Shown: piece by piece, positions 32,406 to 45,095 of the stretch | Layout of the letters: each line of letters starts with the position of its first letter | Position numbering within the stretch: position 1 is the first letter of the stretch | NCBI GenBank assembly: GCA_944548615.1 | Contig: OX155951.1 | Coordinates: 19,440,789-19,504,788 of the forward strand | Source of the DNA: Micropterix aruncella | Taxonomy: Eukaryota; Arthropoda; Insecta; Lepidoptera; Micropterigidae | DNA: 64,000 bases | Direction of reading: 5' to 3' | Notes under the pieces: generated by a model | Database searches by the model: none | Seen by the model: only the letters and a program-made list of their open reading frames with translations | Told to the model about the DNA's origin: nothing | Program-made: the position numbers and the translations under genes

Positions 32406-33692
32406 TTAAAATGCAAAGAATGAATAATAAAGATCGTATTACCACATACTCCATTTTAACTTTATAAAAACAAAACACATTATTTATCCCATAAATAGTA
32501 TATTTCTAAACCAATAATACAAAATTGAGATTCAATTTAAAGTCTGGAAATTACTAAATCTTCAAACATAAATTTGTTGTTGAATTTTCGACAAAGGTTA
32601 ATAATAATTGCACTTTGCTAACATAGCAAAAAAATATATACAAAAAATACTTATTTGCCAAATACATTGCCGTAATATATTTTTTTAGTTTTACACTTCG
32701 ACACAATCGAGAGGTTTTTGTTGCGGAAACCAAAATAAAATATGTGTTACATATTCTCAAATTCCACAAACATTAACATAATTTTCTACAATAATTTTAT
32801 CTACTTTGTAATTCATCATTTTTATATAATACACGGATGACTTCTCGAATGTTGGACAAGAAGATTTTTAAGAGACAGTATTATCAGGAATGTTATCTAT
32901 TTAGTACATACACTATACAAAATTATTTTAGTAAAAAACAGACCGTGATCATTGATAAATGTGCATTTAGGATTTTAATTAAATAAAAACTAGAATGGCC
33001 GGAAATTATCTTAAGAATTAAGTGCACTCAGTATCGCTTTGCATAGCTACTTATAATTTACCATATTAGTTCTAGTTATAGTAAAACTTAAAAAAATGAG
33101 GTTCATTTAAGTATCTTTAATAATCACAAAATTCTGCAGTCAAAACTTACTGAGTAATAAATGCAAATGTATTAATTTACTGTTCAATCTTTATTTTATT
33201 CAAAGTGAGTCTGAATTACCTATTGGCTTTAGGTAGTTTTTTAAAAATTAAAACGGATTTACAATAATGACTGAGTATCACAATAAATGTATGTATGTAT
33301 TACAATCATTTTATTATATGTATATATCAGACGCACAAAGGAAAATAATTAAAGTCCTATTCTAAAGGAGTACTTATTACACATAAAAATTTGTGAATCC
33401 TTGTTATACTGTAATTAATTGTCATTTGCGATTAACAGTCGTCAGCATAAAATGTTTCAAATCTGCAACGAATGCTTTTGGTATATTATGTAAAATATCA
33501 TTACAATATATAAAAATGTCAATATAATTTAACAACTATTGATGCTTCTTGTACAATTAAAACTACCGTATGTAGTATACACATATAAGCAGACGATAAA
33601 AATAAATTAAAGCTTTTTATATAAAATATAAACGTAGAAAGTCTTTATAATCACAAGTTTTTAAAGTTAATATTCTGGGGAAAAATGAACGG
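32406..33692. other. 3' UTRs of convergent mTERF and Plexin genes
   Basis: 1.3 kb of AT-rich sequence between the two stop codons. mTERF poly-A signal at 32426-32431; candidate Plexin minus-strand signals (plus-strand tttatt) at 33190-33200. No other gene. Confidence 0.5.
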
Positions 33693-36600
33693 TCAGCACA
33701 CCGACGTAGGCTCTCCTTCCATAGTGCAAGCGACATTGTCCAATTTATGTGCTAAATGCATTTTATTGCAAATGGGATCTGTTTCCAGAGCAAGCACCAC
33801 TTGCTCTCTGTACTTATTTACATAGATGTACAACTCTTTGAGAGCTGATATGGTGTCGAATTCATTAAGCTGCTGAACCGAGAGCTGTTGCATCGACGCG
33901 CCCAGCTCTTGGTCCGATATCTGCGGCAATGCCGAAACCGACTGATAAAACTGCAATACCATATCTCTGTACACGGGAATGTCCTTAGCGAAGAGTAGCT
34001 TGTTAGACGGAGAATCCTTGCAGAGGCGATGCTCGGCTAGCGAACACGCATCCATAAACGTCTGTGCGATGACCGACAAACAAGAGTCTACGGTGGCTGT
34101 TTTGTTTATGTCGAATATAAAATCTGGATTTTTTATTAAATTTACCCAAAATCGTAGAGGAAGACTATTAGATTTCCAAGCGTGGACTACTTCGGGATTT
34201 GCAATGCCGTGCAATCGGGCGGCGTCATCGAACAGGTCAAACAGCCATTTGACGGCAGGTGGCAGCACTTCATTTACAGTTAAAATAGTATTGAAGAAAT
34301 CATCGACAAACTTATGAATCGTTCCTTTCGTCGACAATAATCTAGTGAGGAATATTTCCGGAATAGCTTTGTGAGTATGCTCGGACGTTTTATTTATATT
34401 TTGCTGATATTCGAGAGGTTTGACGAGATGATAAATATGGAGATTATTTTCCGAATCCAAATCGCTTCCAAACACACGCAAATGTGAATTGGAACAATAC
34501 ATTCCAGTGCAATTTCTGCATGGCACTTTGTAAGATGCATTGAAACTATCATTTTGTTTGGATATGAGGGACATTACAGCGGATTCTTTTACGCCGTAGT
34601 GGGCGAGAGTATTTAGTTTGCGCAGACCGTTTATCGTTTTGGTCGTCAAGTCTTCATCTTGTAATATGAGATGACCGCCACGGCCGTGCCGCCATTCCAG
34701 ATCCACTTCATGGACAGACGGACGCATTGAAAATGGAGTATTTTTGAAAAGAGCATCCAGTATTTTAGACTTTACTTGCGAAATCGTATCGCAATCTAGC
34801 ACTTTACATTGTAGTTTGTCATCGAAATCGTCTTGAATTATATGCAAACTGATTAACTGGTAATCAATTTGCTCCTTTAACAATTTTTCTTCCGATAATG
34901 AATATCTCGCTTCGTTGGTAATGGCATCCACAACGCCTTTTTCAATCTGGTGTTTAATCGCTTTGAATAGTAAAAATAAAGACGAGCCAGCGTAGTCTTT
35001 CAAGTAATGATACATGCACAGGGCCATCCAGTTGGTCAGCATCTTTTCGACGACGCTTTCAGTTCTCCGTAACATTAGCTGCGGATGCTTATTTCCCACC
35101 GACTTATCCACGAGTCTGAGCAGCAAGCATTTTAAAATGTCTGTCGCATATTCCATTTTGCCCATTAGGATGACCATTAACAACGATGCCACGTTTACTT
35201 TGTCCCTAATGTTGAAAGTTTTCTGAGCCTCCAGAGTGTCTATGAACGAGAGTAAAAAGCATTTATTATTAAGCAATTGCTGAAACTGCAGCATGGCAGC
35301 ATCATAATTAGTCCGTGGACCGTTCAAAAATGACTTTTGGATGTTCAATATGGGATGATCGGACACCCCCGGGAAGAAAACTTTCATGACGTAGTTCACA
35401 TGATCGAGCGTCGGTATTCCCGAATGTTCCAGATCAGCTGCTAAATCGGACATGTCAGTTTGAAGTTCCGCAAAGGCAAGCTTACACTCCAACCGCACAT
35501 TGCTCTCCAACGTGTCCATTTGAATTTGTATCCTCTTGTATTCCCGCTCGGCTTTTGTACTTCTCCGTCTATAGACGACCAGAACGATCATGAAAATGAA
35601 AACTAAGAAGAATGTTCCGGCTGCTATACCTGCGATGGCTTCGGGCGGGAAATTGTAATTTCTCATTAAATCATAATGCAAAAAGCCAATCGGAAACTTT
35701 AAGGAGTTACCTATTCTCACGACGACCAGAGGCAAATTCACTTCCCTCACCAGAATACCTTCATCGTCGGTATTAGCCGGTTGGAACTCCGGCGGAGTAC
35801 ACACGAGCTGCGACATTGTCAAACTAGTGACGTTGCATATTTCCGTTCCTATAGTTACGATGACATCCGATTCATCGCTGGCTCTGTTCAAATTTTCACC
35901 TTCGATAACTAGCGTATCGCCTTTGTACGACTTTATTTTATTATGAAAACTAAAAACTTGGGGGTCTTCGACGTATATAATCTGAGCACGCAGCGATTGA
36001 AAATATTTTTCTAAATCTTGTACTGACTCTACGTCGTCCATAATGAAGCCGATGCGCATAACTATTTGAGGTTTGGAAGGTGAAAATTTCTCTGCAGAAT
36101 TGTGGACCGCTTTGAAGAATTTTTCATTAACAGGTGGACTCGGGCACTCCATTTGGTTGGAGTTTAGGACCGAACAGGATGTTTTGTTAACGACTTCGAT
36201 CTCGCTACCGTAATAAACGTTCATGAGCGGTTTCTGTATCGTGTGCAGATTAGTGCCATGTATAGTAATCATACGACCTCCGGATGCGAAACTTCTCAAA
36301 GGTTTTATCTCCATGACGGTCGGATCGGACGTATAATTAAATAGATCACCTCGTATAGTCCTATTCGCATTGTCGATGGATATCGTCAGGGAGCGGATGA
36401 CTCGCGGGTAATTACTCTTCGAAGTCGTGCATATTAATCGACCGCTCGACGCTTGCGTTCGATTCACTAAACAGAGGAGATTGTCTAAGTAGGCCGCTAT
36501 GTTAGAACCGATGTTGAGGAATTCGCCGGTAATGGCGAGTTGCGTTCCGCCGGATACGGGCCCGAGCGGAGGATAGAGGCCGGTGACTCTCACGTCCGTG

Positions 36601-39395
36601 TAGCTGAAGAGGACGGTGGACTCCGTGAATCCAGCGTCGTTGCCCACGATCACGGGAGCCACGCTCGAGCCGTTGGACGCGCCCGTGCGGCAGGTTATGC
36701 TCACGGACACTTCGAAGTCCACGATCACACAAGGCACGTCGCCGATGCGGACTCTGCCCGCCACTTCCGTTTCTCTCAAGCCCAGATTGCTGCCTTCTAT
36801 GGTTATCAACGTGCCGCCTTCGACGGGGCCGCTCAGCGGTTTAATTATGTCGATGCGAGGTCGAGGGCATTCGCTGACCGGATTCTCCGTGCACGTCTCC
36901 CCGTAAGAACAGCTGTTACCGCACCAAGTGCACCTGTACTGACTTTTTCTCGTGATGCATAACGAGCAATCGGCGTGTTCGCGATGCGAGCCGAGAATGT
37001 CGCACTTAAACAGGGTAATATTAATCGTGTCGATGTAGTGCTTGTGATTCCAAACGACTCTGACGCTGACGTTATACTCGCCGACGTGCTCTTCGTACGA
37101 GTAAGTCGTTTTATCGCAGACTATGAAATGGTTCGATTCGACTCGAGCGGGTAGTATCATTTTAGCGACTTCGATGCTGACGACGCATTGAAATCCCGTG
37201 TGGCCGGGTTGCAAATGCGGAAGATTCTCCACCTCCAGAACTAATTCTTTCGGAACGTTGTTCGGCAGCATTATCGGTTGGGGGTACTGTCTGATCCTCG
37301 GACAGTGGCCCGCTCCGTGATTTAATAGCTTCGCGGGATTATTATCGCCGCTGATGATTGTTCTTTGACAGATCTGAGGATTGTGCGTACACTTATTGTC
37401 GTAGATACACCAATTACAGGCCCATTGGCTCGTAACGCAGGAGCGGCAGGTGACGTGTCGAGAGCAGTCGTAAAAAGCGAAATTCCTCGAAACGAAATCT
37501 TTATTCGTTTCGGAAGAGTGAACCGAGAGCGGGACGAAGACGTGGTCCTGTCCGTCGGGTATCTGAGGTCGGTATCGCACGTCGGGCGTCGGGCAAGCCA
37601 AACCGTTGGGCGTCACGGCTGCTTCGATCGGCGAAACGTTTCCGAAGACGCATTTGTATTTTGCTCCGTACGGCAATTCGGGGAGCGTGCGGATGATGAG
37701 CTGCACGGTCTCTTGCTCTGTCCTCGGCAGCCGGTCGGGGATGACTTGCTCGAAATCGATGCACTGCTGCCCGGTGTATTGCGAGAGCCAACGCGGCGCG
37801 CTTTGAGTGCCTTTTTGACAGGCGTTCTGTATAGTGCAGCGTTTCTCCAGAGAGCACCAACCGCAATATGGATCATTGGATTCTAAGCAAGCTGAACAGT
37901 TTGAATATTCCGAACAGTGCTCGCTGCGAATCTTTAAAATTTCCGTCTTCGCTAAAACGTACATACTGCTCCTACCGGCGGAGAACGTGGAATCAGGCAG
38001 GATTGCCTGATTCGGTATGAGATTCAAGCTTTCGTATTCGATAGTTTTGCTGTTGCTGAGGAGGATTTTTTTAATTGTGCCGTTGTTAGTGCCTATGAAG
38101 GCAATGGAGTGGACTCCGGTCGTGCTCACGGTTATAGATGTGACTAGAGTGTTATTCCAGGATGCGGATGCTTTTCGAGTGATAGGGAATATGCCACTTA
38201 TTTTAAGGCCGACTTCGCAGAAGTTCATGATGTTTCCAGTGGAGCCGACGCTGGGGCATTTACCGTCTGCGATCATACCCGATATGTAGCCCATGTTTCT
38301 CGATTTGGCGCTGCCATTAAAGCACATGTGCACATTCTCGTTGAATTTGGCTTCGATGTCTTGCAGCGAGAAAATGCAAACGGCGGATTGATGCTGGGGC
38401 TCGTTCGAGATTCCTTTGGACGGGCTGAACGATGCGGCGAGTACGGAGTCCCCGATTTCGATGCCCAGTTCCATCGCCAGGTTGCTTCCCGCTTCAGTGA
38501 CTTTCGCATCTTGTATCAGATTGTAATTCACCATTTCTTTCTTGTTTGCGTTCGACGGCGATGGCACTAAACACTGTAGGGTTATTTCTGTGTAGCTGTT
38601 GTAGTTATCGTCGTTGACACAGGTCCGCGCGAGTCTCGATACATACCCGAGTTCCTCGTTTCCGGGGAGATGCGATTGCTTTTGAATTATCACAAAATAA
38701 GCGTAGTCGCTCGCGTTAAATCCGTACACATACTGCACCAGGAAATTATCGCGGTATTTGACATCGATCTGAATGAGGCTCTGCTTCGAGAAAGAAAATT
38801 CTGCCATTTCAAAAGAGTATAGATTGCGACTGGCGATAGCGGGAACATCGTGCCGATATTCACCATTGTTTGTGAACGTGGTGCCAACGTAAAGAACATT
38901 GCCGGTGTCCCAAGAGGTGTAGCGCTCGGGGCCTATGAAAGCGTACGTCGAAGCAAGTTCATCGTTAGCCGCTACGCTGATCGGCACAAACGTCGGCTTT
39001 GTCGATATATCGCTGAGTTTGTATTTCCCGCAAGCTCCTTGCAGAACCGAACCGCAGGCGATCAGAACTTTCGATTCGTAATCGATGACCAATATTTTAT
39101 TGGTATTGTTGACTAATGTGGTTTGGATGTTAGCTTCGTGGCAGCCGCTCGCGTGGCACATTGGATTATCCTCTAAAGGGCCAGTTTCCGCCGAATGCAC
39201 CAAAAGCAGGTCTGAAGATAATTGATGTAGACGATTTATCGAGCCAGCATACACTTGGCCAGTCGACTTATCCACGACGAGATGCGAAAACTTGAAGCTT
39301 TCGTTCCGCTGCGGCGGATACCGCGCGATGATATCGTGAGCGGCCGCGGAACTCCATAACAGCAACACAACGAAGAGAGCTTTCACGGTATCCAT
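33693..39395 (-). CDS. PlexA: Plexin-A-like semaphorin receptor, single-exon
   Basis: Cell-surface receptor for semaphorins that guides axons and cell contacts; its cytoplasmic GAP inactivates Rap-type GTPases. 1,900 residues without an intron. The start at 39395 gives signal peptide [19 protein letters not shown] (the open frame extends 88 codons further up, without support). Domains: Sema about 25-485; PSI 1 from about 490 ([15 protein letters not shown]), PSI 2 about 642, PSI 3 about 797; four IPT domains about 842-1230 (first: ITIEGSNLG); transmembrane about 1252-1276; juxtamembrane coil ([20 protein letters not shown]); Rho-binding insert about 1508-1560; GAP motifs LTRLLSTKG (about 1683) and LPLRFWVNL (about 1743), which hold the two arginines expected in plexin GAPs. 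The juxtamembrane sequence favours the A class over B. Convergent with mTERF, divergent from TRRAP. Confidence 0.9.
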   Translation of the reverse strand: MDTVKALFVVLLLWSSAAAHDIIARYPPQRNESFKFSHLVVDKSTGQVYAGSINRLHQLSSDLLLVHSAETGPLEDNPMCHASGCHEANIQTTLVNNTNKILVIDYESKVLIACGSVLQGACGKYKLSDISTKPTFVPISVAANDELASTYAFIGPERYTSWDTGNVLYVGTTFTNNGEYRHDVPAIASRNLYSFEMAEFSFSKQSLIQIDVKYRDNFLVQYVYGFNASDYAYFVIIQKQSHLPGNEELGYVSRLARTCVNDDNYNSYTEITLQCLVPSPSNANKKEMVNYNLIQDAKVTEAGSNLAMELGIEIGDSVLAASFSPSKGISNEPQHQSAVCIFSLQDIEAKFNENVHMCFNGSAKSRNMGYISGMIADGKCPSVGSTGNIMNFCEVGLKISGIFPITRKASASWNNTLVTSITVSTTGVHSIAFIGTNNGTIKKILLSNSKTIEYESLNLIPNQAILPDSTFSAGRSSMYVLAKTEILKIRSEHCSEYSNCSACLESNDPYCGWCSLEKRCTIQNACQKGTQSAPRWLSQYTGQQCIDFEQVIPDRLPRTEQETVQLIIRTLPELPYGAKYKCVFGNVSPIEAAVTPNGLACPTPDVRYRPQIPDGQDHVFVPLSVHSSETNKDFVSRNFAFYDCSRHVTCRSCVTSQWACNWCIYDNKCTHNPQICQRTIISGDNNPAKLLNHGAGHCPRIRQYPQPIMLPNNVPKELVLEVENLPHLQPGHTGFQCVVSIEVAKMILPARVESNHFIVCDKTTYSYEEHVGEYNVSVRVVWNHKHYIDTINITLFKCDILGSHREHADCSLCITRKSQYRCTWCGNSCSYGETCTENPVSECPRPRIDIIKPLSGPVEGGTLITIEGSNLGLRETEVAGRVRIGDVPCVIVDFEVSVSITCRTGASNGSSVAPVIVGNDAGFTESTVLFSYTDVRVTGLYPPLGPVSGGTQLAITGEFLNIGSNIAAYLDNLLCLVNRTQASSGRLICTTSKSNYPRVIRSLTISIDNANRTIRGDLFNYTSDPTVMEIKPLRSFASGGRMITIHGTNLHTIQKPLMNVYYGSEIEVVNKTSCSVLNSNQMECPSPPVNEKFFKAVHNSAEKFSPSKPQIVMRIGFIMDDVESVQDLEKYFQSLRAQIIYVEDPQVFSFHNKIKSYKGDTLVIEGENLNRASDESDVIVTIGTEICNVTSLTMSQLVCTPPEFQPANTDDEGILVREVNLPLVVVRIGNSLKFPIGFLHYDLMRNYNFPPEAIAGIAAGTFFLVFIFMIVLVVYRRRSTKAEREYKRIQIQMDTLESNVRLECKLAFAELQTDMSDLAADLEHSGIPTLDHVNYVMKVFFPGVSDHPILNIQKSFLNGPRTNYDAAMLQFQQLLNNKCFLLSFIDTLEAQKTFNIRDKVNVASLLMVILMGKMEYATDILKCLLLRLVDKSVGNKHPQLMLRRTESVVEKMLTNWMALCMYHYLKDYAGSSLFLLFKAIKHQIEKGVVDAITNEARYSLSEEKLLKEQIDYQLISLHIIQDDFDDKLQCKVLDCDTISQVKSKILDALFKNTPFSMRPSVHEVDLEWRHGRGGHLILQDEDLTTKTINGLRKLNTLAHYGVKESAVMSLISKQNDSFNASYKVPCRNCTGMYCSNSHLRVFGSDLDSENNLHIYHLVKPLEYQQNINKTSEHTHKAIPEIFLTRLLSTKGTIHKFVDDFFNTILTVNEVLPPAVKWLFDLFDDAARLHGIANPEVVHAWKSNSLPLRFWVNLIKNPDFIFDINKTATVDSCLSVIAQTFMDACSLAEHRLCKDSPSNKLLFAKDIPVYRDMVLQFYQSVSALPQISDQELGASMQQLSVQQLNEFDTISALKELYIYVNKYREQVVLALETDPICNKMHLAHKLDNVACTMEGEPTSVC

Positions 39396-40003
39396 TTTTA
39401 CAATCCTTTTAAAATGTCTCAATAATGAACCGTGACATGTTCGCACATTATTCAACCCATTATCAATCACTATAAAACCGAATAATAAAGTAAAACACTG
39501 CAAAATACTTCGTGACAAAATAAACAATACAAGAAAAACCGAGACGAGGCGAGCTTTTTGATCCTCTTCTTCTTTTTTTAAAATGGCAGTACGCACGCAA
39601 TGTTGCCGTAACAAAAATGTTACTTGGGTGCAGAAAATAAATAATGGGCCACAAAACACGGGACGAAAATCTGTTGTGTTGTTTGTTGTCGCCGGCGATG
39701 CTGGTTTTGCTGATTTTTCGTAGTTTTACACGTTATTTTAAATAATAAATAGGTAAATCATTCGTAATTTTGGTTTAAAATCATAAATATAGTGTTCTTT
39801 AACGTTTCATATTATTATGATTATTTTTATAATGAACCTAACTTGTAGGTGCATTTGACATGACTGAAGAACTAAAATTTTGCGACTTTTCACAACTGCA
39901 ACAATTTTGGTTCGTATTTAAATATTGTTCAATAGCCAAGGTTTATTTTTATATACCTATTTAACATTCCATTTTTTAAAATAGATATATAGATCACTCA
40001 ACT
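39396..40003. promoter_or_regulatory. Bidirectional promoter region between Plexin and TRRAP
   Basis: 608 bp separate the two divergent start codons. AT-rich, no clear TATA box at a defined place. It must contain 5' UTRs and promoters for both genes unless distal leader exons exist. Confidence 0.5.
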
Positions 40004-40527
40004 ATGTTTTCAACAATGTCTGGGGGCTTAGGAGACCCCCACACACAAATGAATACTTATCGCAGCTATGTGACCATGCTGGCGGATCCCATCGCCAAGG
40101 ATGAAATAAAACTAAAGGCAGCTCAAGAACTAAACGAAAACTTTGAGGTAAGTTTTGAGTATCGATCAAACGAAGTCTGAACGGATGAACTCTTGACTGA
40201 CGAGTGTTGAATTTCTTTCAGGTCATATTAAATTCACCGCAATATCCGCAGTTTCTGGAGCATTGTTTGAAAATATTTCTGAAGATTCTACAAGAAGGCG
40301 AGCCACATTTTATAGCTGAATACAATATTCAGCAAGTGAGAAAGCTAATTTTGGAGATGATACATCGATTGCCGACCGGCGACACTCTCAAGCCTTACGT
40401 CAAAAGTATTCTCGTGTTGATGCTGAAGTTGATTGAGATCGAAAATGAGGAAAATGTATTAGTTTGTTTGAAAATTTTCATGGAATTGCACAAGCAGTAT
40501 AGGCCTGCGTATAGTGCCGAGGTCGAT
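40004..40527 (+). CDS. TRRAP: TRRAP/Nipped-A, exons 1-2 (5' end of gene)
   Basis: Start of a gene of about 3,800 codons for the PI3K-like pseudokinase that docks transcription activators to SAGA and TIP60/NuA4 acetyltransferase complexes. Exons recognised here: 40004-40147, 40222-40527, 43731-43925, 44001-44167, 44233-44468, 46606-46810, 48593-48811, 58338-58794, 58869-60776. Together they give 1,279 codons in one uninterrupted frame, with every junction GT/AG. Exon 1 reads MFSTMSGGLGDPHTQMNTYR, with the conserved KLKAAQELNENFE. Exon 2 gives helical repeats ILNSPQYPQFLEHCLKIFL, LILEMIHRLPTGD and NEENVLVCLKIFMELHKQYR, matching the family N-terminus. The gene continues beyond the window; the FAT and kinase-like domains are not reached. 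Exons 1-7 have ordinary AT-rich composition; exons 8-9 do not. Confidence 0.92.
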
Positions 40528-43500
40528 GTAAGTATTTGAGAAGATAATATTTATATGTACATAATATCTACAAGTATAGACTCATTACGGCATCTAATCT
40601 CAGACATTCTGTCGGTCCGTCATGGGCACTTATTATATAGATAACTCCATATTTTGTGAAACCGCAAAAGACAAAATGCAACAGAGTAAAAGAGATAGAC
40701 AGGATGAAATTTGGCAATTTTGTCACCTTTATTGCCAAACCTATACTCTTGTCATTGGTAATATTATATATACAGTATTGGATTGCTCAACTCCATAGTA
40801 CGATTTGGCAACCCTTCTAGGCTGGCGAAATTCAAGTGGCGCTGATAACATTGATAGTGAAACTAATAGCAATTTATTTAGCCATTTATAATAACATTAA
40901 TGTTTTTTTATATAAAGGACTCATTTTTTATAAAAACCCACTAATTTAGCCAATAATAACATTCATTTATTAGTGTCATCTATTGCATTTTTACACGGCT
41001 GCTCAACAAAAAAGGAGTGTAATGTGTTAAGGGTTCATCTATGTATGTTTTCCGTTTCTTTATTCCAACATAACTTTTAAACGCTCGAACCGATTTAGAA
41101 GTACATATGTGGTATTGTTAGAATTGTTGTGTCATCCCGACTGTCATAGGGTACCTTAACTGTCCAAATATCAAGTAAGTAGTTGTCTAAATATCCAAAT
41201 TGTCAAATGTCAATAAATTAACATAAATATATTGTGTTTAGTATCAAATGAAAGGTTTGGTTAAGTACAATCCGAAAAAATATATGTATCTGTATGGGTA
41301 AATACATACAATAATAATAAATAAATACAAACGGAGCTGCCATGGAATTCACAGACCTGAGTCGGGCCCATCATAATACTATTTTTTTTTACACTTCTGG
41401 GGGGTGAGCAGTGGATTCCGGACTTACGAACCGGCTGTGGTAGGTTTAGGACAGCTGTCTTGCCACATGTGAGCGTTCACCTTACCACCCATTCACTCCC
41501 CCTTCGAAGCCATAGAATTTGAGATGCGCAAATCGCAGTTTTAGATAATTTTTCTAAGTTGATTATTTTTTGGAAAGGCCAAGACCTTTAAAGAGGGGAA
41601 ATAGAGATTTAGCTGGCAGGCCACGAGCGCCAACTTCCACCGCGTGAAGGTGAACAGTGAAGCCGTTCCGGGTTACGGCATTTGCTAGATCATGGTATTT
41701 ATTTAATTTGTACTCGTGGTCGTTTGGGATATTTGATTCCCATGGAACAGTTAATTCTACAATAAGGGCCACCTTCCGAGATAGAGAGTAAAGAGTTATA
41801 TCTGGACGGAGGGCTGTGCATCCGAGACTTTAGGGAATTTATACTGCTTAGAGACCGAATCAACCTCCAGAATCCAATCTGTAGCTTTCTCAATTATTGA
41901 GAAAGGTTTTGTAGTTAAATGTTTTTTGCCTTTAGAGCCATCCCGCACAAACTGTATTGGGGGTTTGGAGGATACTGTCAAACCCTTGTTGGCACGAGCC
42001 ACAAATATTCCATAAAAAACCGTAATAAAAATAATTATAAATACAGTAGTTCACTTTTTGTAACGGCAGTTGGGTTTTTTATTCCCCAATATATTAACTT
42101 GTTTATATAGGCTAATAACATCACAGAAATAATACGGAGAGATAGAATGCCATCTATTTGTCTATCTGACCATTAAAGTGCGTATTTATTATGTATACCA
42201 AAAACTTGTATACTAAATAAAAAATTGACATCTTTATGTAAATAATATATCAACAAAATAAGAGCTATGATTTAAACATTTGTTTGTTTTTATATTATTA
42301 TTTGATACCGTATAGACGTGTTTAGAGCGCCATCTACAGTGGGCCACCATACAGTTATACCTTCGAAAATCTCCATAATACAAACGATAATAATACAAAA
42401 TACTGTAGCATTAGGCGTTCATGACTTGACCGAAAAAAATGTTATCCGATTCGGCTTCTCCCTCTTTAGTTCGGTTAACCGGGGTTGTACTGTAACATTG
42501 GGCTCGATTGCGATTCTTCGTAAACTAAAATCGGAAATTAGTCTGTGGGAACGAGACAGGGCAATACGCTACAGCGCAGTGTGAGATGACCGGTTGTCAC
42601 TTTTTCGCATTAAAACTGCCCGCCAAGGTCAAATCTTACACCGCACGAAATATGCTCGAATTTATTCGGACGAGTATAAGTTCGGCAGGTAGTATTTATC
42701 GACGATCGTTCGTTTTATATTCCGCTCTAACGTATTGCTCTGTCTTGTTTGCTTGAAGTAATTTTAGTTTTAGTTCACAAAGAAACACAATCGGGCCCAT
42801 TGTGTACCTACATATTTTGTACACAATGTTACAGTACAACCGTACATTATTTGATATTTCTTCAGACCGATTCCATGACTTTCACGCCTGGAAAGAACAG
42901 CTGAAGAAAATTAGAAACCACCTCTTTAGGGCTATTATTGTCAAGATATATTTTTAATTTCCCGGCAGGGAAAGTATTGTGAATGCGCATTTTTTTTCCC
43001 GAGATGACGGATATATACATTTTGACATCCCCCCCCCCCCCCCCCCCCGAGACGATTAGGACCATTTCCAGACTCTAGTGGTGGTCTGTCTGTGAGTCTG
43101 GGTGTATTCCTTCATTTTAGCGCCAAAATGCTTCATCCGATTGAGCTGAAATTTGGTATGAATGCATCATTTGGTCATGGTAAGAGTTAAAAAGATTGTG
43201 GTTGAAATCGGTTTACCTTTTTTATTTATTATAATGGTATTTTCTTCGCTTAAAGTTGTGGGCGGCCAGTGCCATCTGTTACCGCGCTCCTATGTTATTC
43301 CGCACTACTACCTATGAACTGCGTCTGCAATTTGTGTCTTTGCTTAGTCGCCGACGTGCGCTTTCGAGGCTTTTTCACTGGATTTCCGCTAGGTGGCGTT
43401 ACGCTACTACGCACATGTTTCGATTTTGCTCGAAATAAAATGAAATATTATTTATGGTTATAAATTCCAATGTTGTTTACTAAGATAACGCATCTTCCAA

Positions 43501-43730
43501 CATTCCTATGACAGTTACTATGATTCTGGGAAGTCTTGCCAGGAAAGACTTGGGTTGACACCGATTTTTTTCATTCCCGTTGAATAGATGACAGTTGTTA
43601 TTTGCTGTCCCTTCGAGTAGATGACACAAAACGGAAAAAAATCGGTTAAGAAAAGAACAGAAATTTTGTCCCACAACTGTACAACAATCAGCAACTAAGA
43701 CATGTTTTCAGATCCTTAAATTGTTTTCAG
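40528..43730. other. TRRAP intron 2
   Basis: 3.2 kb. It holds a LINE remnant (41310-42006), a solo pogo/Tigger-type end (ttcggttaaccggggttgtactg near 42470), a lepidopteran-type AT-rich repeat near 43090-43250 (gattgagctgaaatttggtatg), and a poly-C run at 43029-43048. No gene. Confidence 0.55.
41310..42006 (-). mobile_element. 5'-truncated LINE with restriction-like endonuclease (second copy)
   Basis: Nearly identical to the right-edge element (62095 onward): same 3' UTR (aaatacaaacggagctgccatgg on the plus strand) and same carboxyl frame pieces (IPNDHEYKLNKYHDLANAVT; ARANKGLTVSSKPPIQFVRD), here broken by small indels and missing everything upstream of 42006. No target duplication recognised. 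Confidence 0.8.
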
Positions 43731-43741
43731 ATCCTTAAATT
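43704..43741 (+). repeat. 19 bp tandem duplication of the TRRAP exon 3 splice acceptor
   Basis: gttttcagatccttaaatt occurs twice in a row (43704-43722 and 43723-43741), giving two AG acceptors (43711, 43730). Only the second keeps the reading frame (ILKFLQWVKG). Use of the first would add 19 bases and give a stop within nine codons. Confidence 0.9.
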
Positions 43742-44468
43742 CCTCCAATGGGTAAAAGGAATATACTCGGATTTACCAAGTCACTTACCTAAAATCTTCG
43801 AACCTCGATCCACAATTAGAGTGCAAGATCTGTCAGAAGTCAATATCGAACAACTACTTTTAGAGACCTATACAATGACTCCGATTTCCACAGATAAGAC
43901 TTTGGGCGATGGGGAAGTTGTTACTGTAAGTATTTCTCCTTTATTTCTATTATATCAATTCAAAGTTAATGTGTATTTAAAATTATTGTTTTTTTTACAG
44001 TTTAATCTCATTCCTAGATCTGTACTTTCGCTCAAAGTAATTCAAGAACTTCCCATAATCGTAGTATTAATGTATCAGCTCTACAAACCTAGCGTTCACG
44101 TTGAACTTAGTAATTTTATTCCCTTGATTATGGAGACAATATCATTGCAGCCTACGCTGGCACAAAGGTAACGAAATATATACTTAGCAAAACAGCTGTT
44201 CTGATTGAAATCATACTTTTTTATTTTTGCAGACAATCACCGTCGTTTAACAAGGAGGTATTTGTCGATTTCATAGCGGCACAAGTGAAAACCCTTGCAT
44301 TTTTGGCCTACATTATTAGGATATATCAAGAAACTGTTAATAATTACTCGCCTATGATGGTGAAAGGAATCATCGGCCTGTTGACGCTCTGCCCTCCGGA
44401 AGTTGCGCATTTAAGAAAAGAACTTGTAATTGCCACCCGACACATTCTCGCCACGGATTTGAGAAATA
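43731..44468 (+). CDS. TRRAP: TRRAP exons 3-5
   Basis: Exon 3 (43731-43925) encodes LPSHLPKIFEPRSTIRVQD. Exon 4 (44001-44167) has the strongly conserved LSLKVIQELPIIVVLMYQLY. Exon 5 (44233-44468) has VKTLAFLAYIIRIYQETV and PPEVAHLRKELVIATRHIL, all TRRAP N-terminal helical repeats. Phases are 0, 2 and 1 at the three donors and match the next exon at 46606. Introns between them are short (75 and 65 bp). Confidence 0.92.
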
Positions 44469-44499
44469 GTAAGCAATTTCATCTGGGGTAGAAAATCAG

Positions 44500-45095
44500 T
44501 TATGAGGGTAGAAAATAACTTATGAATCCGTTTCTCATAATAATAATAATTGTTTAGGCAGGTAGTATAGCAAATTTGCCTATATGTTTTTGTCCAGTCG
44601 GTTTTTAAAAACATTCACTGTTCCTGCATTCGCCAGACTGTTAGGTAGCTTGTTCCATAAGTTGACCGCTCTGTGGCTTAAGAAAAAACCTGGGATTCAA
44701 GGCTAATCTCTCCTTATCGAGTTTGAAGCAATGTCCAGGCAGATTATTGTTTTATTATTATCCAGATCAAATCAGATGTTATGTCCAGATCAGATCTAAT
44801 AAAGCTAGTTATAAACAATATTAACAAGTTTTTAGGACAAATCGAATCTGTTTTTAAATTGATTGACAGCTTGTTTTTCCACTTGTCCCCCACTCTATTT
44901 TGTGATGAGATTTGAATATTGCAGGGTTGAGTTTTTTGCAGTGACCTCAACGTTGACGTTGAATTTGTAAATATTATTTAGCTCATCGTAATAATTTGGG
45001 AGAATTTTACATGTCTCAATCAGGTCCCCTCGTTGTCTTCTTTTTTTGAGAGTAGTCAGTCTATGTAATTCCAAACAATTTTCATAGAAAGCTTT
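44500..45095 (-). mobile_element. LINE 3' end remnant (carboxyl end of ORF2)
   Basis: Minus-strand frames with stops: LTTLKKRRQRGDLIETCKI (about 45050-45000), LNNIYKFNVNVEVTAKNSTL, then AVNLWNKLPNSLANAGTVNV and FKNRLDK near 44600-44680. This order is the usual end of CR1/Jockey-like ORF2. It directly abuts the mariner at about 45090. Confidence 0.7.

Noticed and set aside
39396..39659. 88-codon N-terminal extension of the plexin frame
   Set aside because: It lacks a signal peptide and looks like untranslated sequence; the Met at 39395 starts a good signal peptide.
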